DNA of 64,000 nucleotides, from contig NC_089990.1 in assembly GCF_036417845.1 (NCBI RefSeq), forward strand, positions 4,786,001 through 4,850,000. The letters run 5' to 3'. This document shows, in pieces, positions 1-11,856 of the stretch; within the stretch, counting starts at the first letter, position 1; each line of letters starts with the position of its first letter. Made by a program: the position numbers and the translations under genes. The notes below the pieces were generated by a model that worked only from the letters and a program-made list of their open reading frames with translations, was not told the origin of the DNA and searched no databases. Origin of the DNA: Apteryx mantelli (lineage: Eukaryota; Chordata; Aves; Apterygiformes; Apterygidae).

Positions 1-3000
1 CTCAGATCAGTTTTCCTGTGCGGCTCTGTTTCCCAGCATCTGTGTGCCTTTAATCACTATACCCAGTAAGCTCTTGGGGATCAGGACCGTCTCAGTACAT
101 TTGGCAGACTACACAAGTTAGTGGGGCTTCAGTCCCGGGCTTAGTCCCTTTGAGCACCTTTCCTTTTTTCCCCCAAACAGTTGGCCCACTAAATACATAG
201 ATGGATGTGCTGTATGAAGCTTGAACTTTAAATTTAAGAGACTATGTAAGAGGCTTGTTTTCTGTGAAATGCTAAGAGACCTTACTGCATTTTTCAGAGT
301 CCCACTTGTCAAGACCTTGAGAAGTGGTATGCTTCTCCCGGTGATGGTGGTTGGGATGAGCACATATAGCTAGCTCTGGCTCCTGGGCATCTCTGCTAAA
401 TCTCTTCGCTATCAGCCTCTGTCTGCTGTGCACGTTTTTTGTTTCCTGCATATATGAATGTAATAAATGAGCCTTACATTGGTTCAGCAAGAGAAGCACG
501 GCCTGGACCTCTCGTCTCAGCATGTAAATCAGGTACATAGCATGTTATTCCTATTCAGACACTTTGGAACATGATGATTCAGTCTCTGAAGGTTCTGGCT
601 CCTCAGTTGGGCATGACCATACAGGCCATCTTCCTTCCAGGGATCATAGCTGTGGCCATGTGCTCTGTCGGATACGAACAGCATATCATTACATGCTTGT
701 ACGCTTTGGTTATGACATGCTAAGGTTGGGGGTTTTTTTTAGACGGTTGCTGTAAGCACTTTCCATGCATGTGTTTGGAAGACGTTTCTGCAGTTTCTAT
801 CTATTTATATATGCTATAAAAGGTTCTGCAGGGCTAGGGACTCCATGGCCAAGACAAAGGAGTGTTTTGTGTCAGACCTTAAATTTCATCTATTTAGGTG
901 CCAACCTCTCAGCATGCCTTGGGAGCGGTGGTTCAATTTGCTTCCTGTGCGCTCCCTGCCAAGGTGTACAAGCAGCAAAGTCCAAGTAGCAAAGTTCAGG
1001 CAGATTGTAAATGAGAAACGGTAGCTCCAGCAATGTCTATGTTCCAAAACGTTTGACTGGGGTCCCTTGTGTTCAGTATTATTTTGGATACATCCTGATA
1101 CACGGTCTTTCTCTAGCAGTGGTAGCTAAGCTAATATCATAGGCAAGTCACTTGCAAAAAGAAACAGATTTTAGTTATGGCATATCCTTGGGCCAGACCA
1201 GGGCACAGCAATGGCAGGAAGAGAAGGGGGCCAAAATTAAGGCGAAAATGGTTGAATCCTGCTGCTTCCACTTACAAAAGAAATTGCAGGTCTTTTGGGG
1301 CAGCGCTGGTCTGGAAGAGGAGGCTGCTGGAGGGAGTGCAAAGAGAGATTTCTTTGCAGCCCTAGACAGAATTGTTACGTTAATCAACACATGAGCTTCC
1401 TCTTTTCTGAAGAGGAGGAAGCTGAAAGAAATACAGACAGCAACAGTAGATCAAGTCCTACCATATGCAAGTCAACAGGATATCATACTCTGTGCGTGGT
1501 TTGCATACATATATGCACAGGATTTTCTAAGACAGGGGAAAGTTAATGAATTTGATACATTTTTATCTTGAAACTTCATAAAATGCCAGTCAGATACTGT
1601 TTGGGAGGGGAAAAAAAAAACAATACTGTTTCTTTCACATCTTTTGGCATGTTCCTGTCGACTCTGGAGGCATTTTACTTCAGGCAGTTGGGAGTTATTG
1701 CAAGAATGTATTGCAGTGTGGAGTTTGAAAGAGAGAGCTATAGAAAGATAATCAAGTTGTTAAAGATGTCCATAATGTTGTCAAAACTTTATTTATGTTG
1801 TTGGATTGCCTGCCCAGATTCTCCTGAGCGGAATCCAAACTGAAAAATGACTGCGTCTGAGTCATGCTCTCAGACTCAGAGTGCTGGTATGTGCTTCCAA
1901 TTAGACAAACAAAGCTGAACCCAGTTCTCAGCACTGTAATCTCTATTCGATCCAATTTTAGATGTGATTTGTTTTGCCTGTTTTTGAAGAAAAATGCAGC
2001 AAACAGTGACTACAACTAGGCTACAGAGAATGAGAAGCAAGCCTGTGCTGAAGGGATAAATAAACCCGGATGGAGCTCACCTAGGGCTAAGCTCACCCAG
2101 GACTAAGTTCACCTAGTCCTACTGAGTTTAGGTCTCTACATGGGACAAAACAACAGTCCTCTGCAGTCATCGTTGCTGTTATGACGCTCTTCTTCATACA
2201 CAAAGTACCGTTATTGCAGAAAGACGCCCTGTTAAAACAGGAGTTGCCCTTGAACAAAGGGCTATGGGGCTTTATGATTTTGAATAGATGTTAATATTTA
2301 TTAATATTAATCTTAATATTCAGCTCAGTAGCTGAAACTGAATGCTAAAAAAATTCTGTTGGGTATCAGAGAAAAACAGCCATGAGAAAAGGCAGCTAAG
2401 AAAAAAAAAAGTCAAATCAAATGAGATGCAGACTAACTACACTAGCTCCATATTAACTAATATGACAGATGAAGCTCGTACAGTACTAATTTAAGACATC
2501 CTACAAATTAGAAACAGATGCTCGTATCAGCTTGTGGCAGGACATGATCAAATAAAAATAGCCTTCGAGTTTGCTGCTACAGCTTTTTTAAATCCATCGT
2601 TATTATAATAAAGCATAAAATTATTCAACGTGAGACGTGACCAGGGAACAAGAAGAGTTAATCCTGGCTCCCTTGGACAGCAGTGGGGAGGACGGGCCCA
2701 CTGCACAGAGGTTGCCTGTGAAAGGAGCACCTGCAGGAATTGACCTATTTCTGCTAAACGATCCGAAGTTCTAGGCAACTGGAAAAAAGGCAACGAGAAA
2801 ACTCGAGTGGGCGAACCCAAAACACGTTAAACCTCAGTGCCTCGGTTAGCACTGGGGTAGAAAGCAAGTGTCTCCAGGGCTTTCTTTGACCTAGGAGAGG
2901 GGCTTTTTGTGCCAAACGTTGGGACAGAACCAGCTCTCCCAAGTCCCACTTTGTGCTTTAGCTGGTACACCAGGCTGCCGTTCAGGAACAGAGACACACA

Positions 3001-6000
3001 GTAAAAATTTGCACGTGGCAAAACAACATCCTTCTCCTGACAGAGTTTGGGAATTTCCTCTCCTTGAAGTGGGGGATCCAACCTCGCTTTTAGCTTTCTG
3101 CTCCAAAGGCCAGGCCAGTGCCCTGCTGCACACGTGTGTTTTGCAAGGTTCTGTTTGCCTGATATCCCCTTCTCCTGGGCTAGGACGATGTTACCTACTT
3201 TTTTGAATTTTTTGCTCATTGGCTTTTACTCTGTGACTTCTACAGGTGGAACTACAGGCTAATCCATTTCTGGAGTCTTCCTGCTCTCAAATATGTGGGA
3301 GGAGATGACTTGATAAAGGCTTTCAGTAAACTCCTTTTGAGTAAAACAGAGCAGGAAAGGCTATCACGGGTTATCATTGTGCCTAAACTCAAACCACTTG
3401 TATGTAAATAAATTACCTTCCTCAATCCCCGGCCAAGTCACTTTCAGGAAAGTCTAAAAAATATATCTCGCACCTTTGAAACGAATCAGCCAGCAAACAA
3501 AAACACAGCCAAACAATTGATAGTATCTGGGAGTTGCCTGCTCTCACAGCCGCACGACAGGTATCAGAGCCTCCTGTGCTTCCACCTGCCACGGGCTGGA
3601 AGCGTGCAGCGTGGCTTTCCGAATTTGTGAGCGAGGGAAGCCCGGAGGTGGCGAGGCAGCAGGCAGGGTTTTGCACGCGTTTAACACCTCCTCGGGGGAA
3701 TCGCTCTTGTCACGCAGGCTGCTCGGCGAGAATAAATCGTTCCGGTTAGCACAGCGAAGCTGTCATTTCTAACGAGGCTTGCAGGGTGCAAGCTCTTAAC
3801 TTCTCCTTTGTTCAGGACTTGCCGGTGGGGTCAGGAATACCGTTATTTGGAAAAAACTAGGAAGAGACATTAGCCTTCTAGTTAGCATCCTAAAAGATTG
3901 GCTCAGCTTGACAGAAAGTTTTAATCACTTTGAAGCGATTAGCAAAGCCTATTTGGTAGGTTCTCTGAAAAAATATATAATTAAACGTAGCCTCAGCCAG
4001 GCTCTGGCGACTGCCTAGAGGGCTCAGCAGTATCCCCTTTGGGAAACCAAAGGATTTCTAGGAAGCTTTTGGAACCTGATTCCTCGCATGGTCTACCGCT
4101 CTTTTTGCTCATACATAAATCTTTTGAATCTTTTGATCTGAATGTATCTCTGAATAAAAAAAGACATTGGCTGTAATGTCTGTTAGGCATTACTCTGAAC
4201 AGATGATGGTGTGGTTTAGCAAAGAATCAGAACAAGTCTGATGCTTCCTTCCTGCACTGAATAGTACTAAGCGATAGAAAGCACACTAGACACAGAAATA
4301 TTAACTTTAGGGTTTTTTTAAGCAGAAGCCAAGGAATAGATCTTACAGAGCAGTAATTAATTACACAGAAAATAAATTAAGATAAAGAATCTTTGGATAT
4401 TTTCTGATTTTGAGCAAATACAAGTGTTAAATGGTCACATTCTCTTACAAAACCTTGTAATAGAGGGTATCCTTGTATCCTTGTGTTGATATATGCCCTT
4501 TGACTACCAGCTAGGCCAGCTCTCAGTCCATTGCTATATGACTCCTATCTTTTCCCTAAAAAGAGAAAGGAAAAAAGCTTATTCAAAGCAAAGAAGGCTT
4601 TCTTTGTTGAGTGAGACTCTCCCTCTGATGGTATCCTAGTGTTTTACCATAAAAAGAGCGGAAGGGGGACAGGAAGAATAAGAAATACAGAAAGGTGTTC
4701 TGTTATGGATTGCTCCGAATACTTTTTAGGCCGCAGTGGCTTTTTGTCCAGAGATCGACTTGCTTTCATAGACGCAACAGGAATGTACGCACGGGACTTT
4801 GTTCTGATCACCAGCCTGTTGCTATGTAATAAACAGCCCTATTCCCAAATAACTGCGAAAAAGCCGTTCTCTGGAGTAAAGAGCCATCGTTTCCAACACT
4901 GAGCAGCTGCCGCTGCGCAGGTGCTTGGTTGGCAGGCGGCACACAGCACGCTCTCTTGCAAGGTGTCTCGAGTCAGGCATCCAAAAAAGACGGCCCCAAA
5001 TCGCCACTGCGGTTTGAAAACTTGGTCAGTGAAGCAGATGGGCCCTACCATCAGGACACTCAGCCTGACGGGGTTGGCTGCTGTTGACAAGGATTTGTTT
5101 CTTCACCCACAGTAAACGCAGAAACAATCCCTCTATAGAAAATAATTGTCACAGGCCGGTGAGCGACTGGAGATCTATGAGTCACATTGCCAGCTCCTAG
5201 CAACTGCTGGTGAGGACATTCTGCTTGCCCAGAAGCGAGCACCCAACCGCTCTCGCTCTCTGGAGGTGGCTGCTGAGGTACGTGCGCACCCTCATGAAGC
5301 TAGTGCCGGCCCTGGCCAGGAAGGTCCCTGCCAGAAGAAGTGAGTGTCGCTGTGTAAGAACTGAACTACCTTGGGTGTAAGCTGGCAGAAGGATGTGGCA
5401 GTTGAGGAGGGAATCTGCTGTCTCTGGAGAACTGTGCTTGCACCAAGACCAAAAGAAAAAAAATCGGTTTCTTAATAACATGCTAGATGTATTGTCTCCT
5501 TGAAAAACTGAAACATTTGGGCAAAAAGCAGGTGCGAAATCATAATCACTATCATTAAGTTTGCAATGTAAGGATCAAAAGGTAAGATGGAGGAACGAGT
5601 GAAGGGTGCTGGGCCAAGAAGTGAGGCTGCTCCTATGGCCCGTGCACAAAGGTGGTATTGATGTGGGTTACAATGAGTAATTTGCATGAAGCACCTCTCC
5701 CTCTTGTCAGTGCGGGGATCACATGTGCACGCTACACAACAAGAAGAAATGGGCATACTCAGTTTTTATATAAAGCGGAATCTGTGCTGTAAAGGATGGG
5801 GAGAAGTCCAAAGCTGGTGGCGCAAAAAAAGACGAGAAGAAAAGTGTCCGGAAAAGAAAGAAGTAGGTACTTATACATATGGCTTGGAGGTCATCTGGGT
5901 GTCTTTAACCAATATGACTGACATACATAGGCTCCAAAGCTCATGCTCATCTCAGCATTGCATGTATACAAGCTAAGCCTGGCATCTCACTAGAGGGGAA

Positions 6001-7680
6001 TGAGGATAGCGTTAGCCAAACAAACAAGTTACACTTGTTATCCTTCTTCCACAATTAAGTTTGAACTTTGGCTCTTTCTGACCATCCTGCAATGAAATTG
6101 AAATTTCTGTCCTGATTGTATATGGCTTAGGTATTGTGTATGTTGTTTAAATGGTGTCTGGGTTACATATCAGTAAGTCCAAACTGGAAGAAACAGGAGC
6201 AGATACACAAGGAATAGGCTGAAGATGGAAAAAGAAATAGCCAACACGCAAACACACTTTATCTACTGCATCTGAAATTTTTTTTTCCTTCATGACACAA
6301 AACAGATGTGGTCAAGAATGTTAGACAGAGGGTGGCAGAGTTCAATAAAAATGAGAAATTTTATATTGTAATTTCACAATAGAGCTTTTAAATATATTTA
6401 AACCCAACAAAAAAAAGGCCAAGAGAAAACAGCAGATTAACTCATGGACACATAGTTGCAGAGGGACAGCCGCAGGGTTTGGATGACATCGTCAAGCCTT
6501 TTTGTTTCATTAATGTGGGCTTTCATATATCTGCTGTATTGTCTAGGCATGCGATACAGACAGAAGTGACTCTGAAGCCAATAGTTGCTGCCATTTCTTC
6601 TTTTAATGGCTCTGTCAAATCCCCAGTTTCCAATGCCCTCTCAAATGCCATCTCAGCAGAAAAAAAAGAGGAGAGGAAAAAGCACTTTTTTTTCTCAGAA
6701 GAAAAATAACTTTTATTTTCCTGATGTTAGTCTGGCAAGAATTTGTGTTTCATAGGCATGAGGAGATGACTTATATGCTACTTTCCACCTGCTGAGCTTG
6801 TGAAGTACCATGATATATCCAAACTACGTCTCTAGGCTTCAGAAATATTGGTAGCTTTTATCCGCCTTCTCAAGCGTGAATGCTTCTCTGTGGATGTCAA
6901 AGCCTTGTTTTAATTTTTTTTCCCATAACTTTAATTGGTTTTAGGGTTTTAGAAGCTTTTAATTCTTCTGTCTCACTTGTTCTTTTCTCCCATTTCCAAC
7001 AGGCTTCTGACTTGGTGTTGATTTCTTTAAGCACTTAACACTTTTCTGAATCCCTCTCTTTCAGGGATCTCACTTGTCTTACTACTGATATTCATCAAAG
7101 TAGCTATCTGTTATGGCTTTCAGTAGAAAGGCTTGTTATAACAATATTAGAACAGGACACTTCTGACTGCCTCCGTTCAGTCTGAGACCGGCATAAGCTG
7201 TTTTTCTTGGCTAGCTCTTAAAAGAAAAATCAGTTTCAGCAGAAGGGGTAGGTAAGGCAAAATCTGGGTCCTTACTTCAGCCTAAATCTCCATCCTCTCT
7301 AGTGGCATGATGGTATTGCAGCTGAAGAGGTTCACTTCATTCACTGAGAAAAGTAACTTTCATTCTTTTGCTTTCCCTCTGGTTCAGTACAGACAAATCC
7401 TACCAACAGAGATCTTGGAATAGCACCAATTCTGGCAAAACCCAGAAAAAAAAGTGGCTCTATTTCTGAATGACAGAAGCCCACACAAGCATTGGAAGGC
7501 ATGAGAAAAAGGACTGAGCCTCAAAGATATATGGTGGGCATTGTAGATGGATTTGCAATGGTCCTATTTCTTTGCCGTGTGAGGAAAGGTATTTCTATTC
7601 CCAGAGTCCAGGTCTGGCCAATGTCATCTAAAAGTTGATGGCAGTAAATGAGTGAGTGATCCAGCAACACAGAGCAAATA
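1..7680. other. Gene-free AT-rich intergenic DNA
   Basis: I see no exon with homology or coherent splice phasing on either strand. All open frames are under about 130 codons, with no recognisable domain. The only structure noted is a three-copy 16-bp repeat near 2.1 kb and scattered A or T runs. It lies upstream of SLC6A14 and may hold distal regulatory DNA, but nothing specific can be supported. Confidence 0.6.
2074..2121. repeat. Three-copy 16-bp tandem repeat
   Basis: Three adjacent 16-bp units (2074-2089, 2090-2105, 2106-2121) share the pattern AGYTCACCYAGNNCTA with a few substitutions. It is a small diverged minisatellite with no flanking gene. Confidence 0.65.
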
Positions 7681-7689
7681 TTTTATATT

Positions 7690-7810
7690 ACCATTATACA
7701 AAACAGAACATAACGATGGTTCATCTGGCCCAGGACGTGTCTGGGACTGGCCAGTAGCAGACGATCAGTGAAGAAAGTAATGGATCTCTTCCCCATAGCA
7801 TTTTCTACCA
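7690..7810 (+). repeat. Probable old sauropsid interspersed repeat
   Basis: The stretch around 7715-7780 contains GGTTCATCTGGCCCAGGA followed by TGGCCAGTAGCAGA. From memory this resembles a repeat common in reptile and bird genomes that reads approximately 'GGTCCATCTAGCCCAGT ... GTGGCCAGTAGCAGATG'. I cannot name the family with certainty. Ends are approximate. Confidence 0.35.
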
Positions 7811-8539
7811 GCTCCCGGCTGTCAGTGGTTTTGAGGTCTCCTGTCCAGACTGAATGCAAGTACAGGTACAGCTTCCCCCAGTAGCGCCACAGAGACATGC
7901 TCCAGTAGGTGGGAAAAGCACAGGTTACCCCACTATAGGACATGAAGGCTCTCTCAGCAGAGTTTAGGCTTTCTCCCTGAGTTTTAGCAGTAGTTTAGAC
8001 TCTGATGAGGTGGTTAGATTAACTGAAGTGCAGCGTGCCCATCACAACACTCGCTCTGCTGGAGGACTGCTTCTCATAAAGGAGATCTCACACTGGTTAA
8101 CAAAAGTCCTCGCCTCTTTTGAGGAGTACAAATTGCATGAGGTATGTTTGAGTTCCTTCCTTGCTAAAGGATCTTTCAGATGGTGAATGGTGTAAAGTCT
8201 GGGAAGGAGAGCCATGCTGTCTTCCTAGATCTTGGAAACAAAAAGGACTAACAGCTTTATCTGGAAAACATTATTTTACATCAGATGAGACAACTCTGGT
8301 TTTGATGCAGAAGGGTGGATGGGATGACTTGTACACGTTTTCAGAACAATTACCTCTTTCTAGAACCATCTAGCTAGCTCTAGAAGTCTCGTGTCTCTCA
8401 TAATACTGAATTTTGATGTTTTTTTCTCCTTCATGCGCCATCTTAAAACTGTAGAAAGCCAAGCAGGAAAACAAAATTTAATGCAAAATTATCTTAATAT
8501 TATTTTATCCTGCTCTGCTTCCTATGAAAAAATATAAAG

Positions 8540-8615
8540 TCCATGTTCTTCATAAGCAGGAGGTTGGACTAGAGGTCCCTTCCAACCTATTTTTTTCTGT
8601 AATTCTAAATAATAT
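8540..8615 (+). repeat. CR1 LINE 3' end fragment
   Basis: The sequence GGAGGTTGGACTAGAGGTCC followed by CTTCCAACC is the diagnostic 3'-terminal segment of CR1 retrotransposons, with the internal 'GATGATCTTT' part deleted. It is followed by degenerate copies of the ATTCTRTG-type terminal octamer (TTCTGTAATTCTA). The copy is truncated and inactive, as most bird CR1 copies are. It is on the + strand and ends near 8610. Confidence 0.8.
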
Positions 8616-9239
8616 ATTTCTAAGTTGTGTGGCTGAATTAATACAAATATTCAGGTTAACTTGAAAGAGGGAGACATAGATGATTACAACAAAATCAAAT
8701 GTTTTGGAAAGAAAAGCCAAATATTTTTATTTTCAAAACATCAAAGAAGTTTAAATATTTTTTTCATTTTTTGAAACACTTAAACTCTTTGCTGAATTTG
8801 AGAACATCTTAGCCATTTTGAAACTCATTTCTAATGCATTTGCTATTTAACAAAAACACATCTCCCATCTCCAGTGACTTCTTCACAGACACTTTAGTCA
8901 TTATAAAACAGACTAGAACAACTTAATCTTGTGCAAATATAGTTTAGCTTGTTTTGTGTTAGCTGGAAAACTACCTTTAAACATTAACTAAAAATTCACC
9001 TTAAAACATAAATGTATTAAGACAATAAAAACTTCAGACTTACTGGCTCTGCTTTATCACCCTGCTAGGATCAATGGCTTCTCAAACGGCTGCAGAGTGT
9101 GCCTCTTCTGTTTGGGCTTTCGTGTAAACACGTTGCACAAATTATCTTGGAAGGTTGCATCCTCTTCCTCTTCTCTCTTTGTCTCTGCCTGTGGTCACCC
9201 ATGTTCAAAGAAGCGTAATTTAGACCGGAGAGGTGCAGA

Positions 9240-9545
9240 GAAGGGATGCCAGAATGATCAGAGAGACTGAGATGCAACTGAAAGAGTTTGGTGTATTTAC
9301 CTTAGGAAAACCAAGGACTGAGAGGGGAGATGAGAGGTCCCTGTAGACTAAGAGCAAGGGGGAAGAAGGGAGGAAAGGTGTGGCGGGGTATCAGAGAAAG
9401 AAAAGAGCCAATTAAGCCTAAGAACAGTTGTTATTAAGTCCGATTGATCTTCAGAGGTGTTAGGCTGTGGAACAGTGCTCTACCTGGAGTAGCAGAGGGA
9501 AAACCTAACTGGTTAAAATGAGGTTTGAACATTTGGAGATAGGAA
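9240..9545 (+). repeat. Diverged CR1-like LINE fragment
   Basis: This stretch follows the order of a CR1 3' region in degenerate form. It has a TTTACCTTAGGAAAACCAAGG segment, then GACTGAGAGGGGAGATGAGA, then a GGCTGTGGAACAGTGCTC segment. A segment near 9510 resembling 'CTAACTGGTTTAAAACGAGG' comes last. Similarity is by eye only and the copy is old. The boundaries are estimates. Confidence 0.45.
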
Positions 9546-11781
9546 TGAAATGACACTACCTTCTACGGGGTACTAATTGCGTGATGCCCGTCTGCCTTCC
9601 CCAAACTCCTGCTTTGGGTTCTTGTGAACACCACAGCAACCCTTCCGGCTAAAGACACTGATTTGGATCAACCCTTCCAGATCATCCATTCTAATAAGTC
9701 TTTATAGAAGTGCTCACATTTTTTTCCTGAGATTGTTATAAGAGTGCTTGATACCTTCTTTTGGTAAAGAGCAAGATCCAAATGCAAAGTTTGTTAATAC
9801 CCATAATATCTTGGAACAAAGATACCAAATTAGCCATTTGCAGTCTGTTTTATTGTTCGTGACCTTAGTGTGCCTGTGAAATACCTGACTTTGTTCAGAG
9901 TGCCACGTGGTAATTGTATTCTTGTGTTTACAGTCTTTATCTTTCTAAGTGAAAGGACTAAAACAGGTGTCTGTGTTGTAAGTATTGTGGTTGAAGTATT
10001 CAAACTATTGGATGTGTCATCTAGCCTTGATTTGGGCAGATAAAGAAGGACCTGACCTAGCAGCTTAGCAATAAAACTTTGTGCAAATGTCACAGATTGG
10101 ACTCTTCGCTGGACTTAGTTTCCTTACAGTAATCCGCATCTACTTTGTCTTGGCCGCTGCATGTCCATGGGGAAAGCATGTTAATTGTTAGGTGAGCCAG
10201 TGAAGCCTGAAAGGCCTAATTTATTAAAAAATAATCAATATAAATGTACCAGGGTTGCTGATTAAACTGATATCATAAATATTCTTCTAGTCTTTGATGG
10301 GAAAATGTTTGTTTTGCATCACCATCAACCTCCAGTCTTCCGGAGGTTAACAAATGCGAAAATCTATTTGACTAGTGTCTCAGCCAGTTCCCTGATGCAC
10401 AGCCAGAATAAGCCCTGTGTGCATGTCATTTGAATGCAAATGAGAAAACATAACTATCTTCTCATCAGTTAAGTATGTAGGTGAATGAAACCCACGTTGT
10501 CTGACGTACTCTGTTTCCTACCCAGAGGTGTTCTTTCCCCCCCCTCACTCTTCAACATTTGCTTATCTAGAAAAGATACTAGTTAAACAGGTTTGGATAC
10601 AAAAATTTGTAATTTAGCCTGGAAAGCAACACTATATATGAGCAAAAGCCAAGAAAGGAGAAGCACTGAAACATATGAAAGAGAAAGCCAGCTAGGATTA
10701 ACCCCTTGTTGAAAGAATTCGTGTTCGTGTGTTGCCCCTTCTTCTAATACCAGTGTTTAGTCTGGTATCAGTGTCATCTTAACACTGGGCACGTACCTGG
10801 GCCCTTCTCTGGTACCCCGGTGAAGAAGGCAACCATGATTTACACCCAGGGAAGATTCGGGTAATGACTTGTTCTGTTTCCATAGACATACACGTTGGAA
10901 TAGAGGTGATCAAACTATGTGCCGAACAATTCCTTCTTTCTGGAATTATATTCCAATATCAAAGCTCATTTACCACTGAACAAATGAAAACAACAACAGC
11001 AAAAAAACCCTTCACTCCTAGTGAGAAAGCAATTTTTTATGTAGCTAACAATGCTCTGCCTTAAAGGAGTGTCTCTTGTACGCAGAATCTTGTACAACCA
11101 AGCCTGGCATATCTTCCCACAAGTGAACGTTTGCTGACACCATAACAAGCATAGCTGGAAAGAATACATATAACATTATGATTTAGTTGATATCTGCCAC
11201 TAGAATGGCTTAAATGAAATATTAACTTGAAACATGTGTAGAGCAAAGTGACATGGGATTAGTTAACCTAATTCTGCAGAGCTACAATGAGTAAACATAG
11301 AATATTACATTTTGGACATGAATCATTAAGTTTTAATGAAAACTAACACTCGCACATTATTGTTTCTAATGAATCCAATTTCTCCATACTGCAACAGCTG
11401 TTTGTGAAAGGTTTCTACCTAGCTAACCTTCTAAATAGGCGTGTGTCATCCAGTATTCATCCTCCAATGTACGATAACATGATTCAAGGTATCATGTTTC
11501 AGGACATTGGAAATCCCATGCATTATTGCAATGTCCTATGTTAATGGGCACAAAGTGTGCTAAGCATAGTTCTGCTTTCATACAGCCAACAGCATGCTCA
11601 TATTACACAAACTATTAAAAAAAAGGTGCTAGAGCATTTGTGTTACATCTTGCACTACATCAAATGTGCTTGGGATGGAATAATTGAAGGAAGTTTCCCA
11701 GGACATTTCACAGGACTCCTGGCATTGCACTGTGCTATTGGAAAATGATCATATTACATGATTATCAAAGGGAGCCTGTTG

Positions 11782-11856
11782 TGATTAAAGAGTCTAATCA
11801 TATTATATGATTACATAGTATATATTACAATATTACATGATTAGATTCTTTAATCA
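11782..11856. repeat. Imperfect palindrome / hairpin
   Basis: The left arm (11782-11807) starts TGATTAAAGAGTCTAATCAT. The right arm (11831-11856) is its reverse complement at about 23 of 26 positions, ending AGATTCTTTAATCA. The loop is about 23 nt. A related CATATTACATGATTATCAAA motif lies just upstream at about 11750. It could be an old MITE-like relic or simply an AT-rich palindrome. No terminal-repeat family is recognised. Confidence 0.7.
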
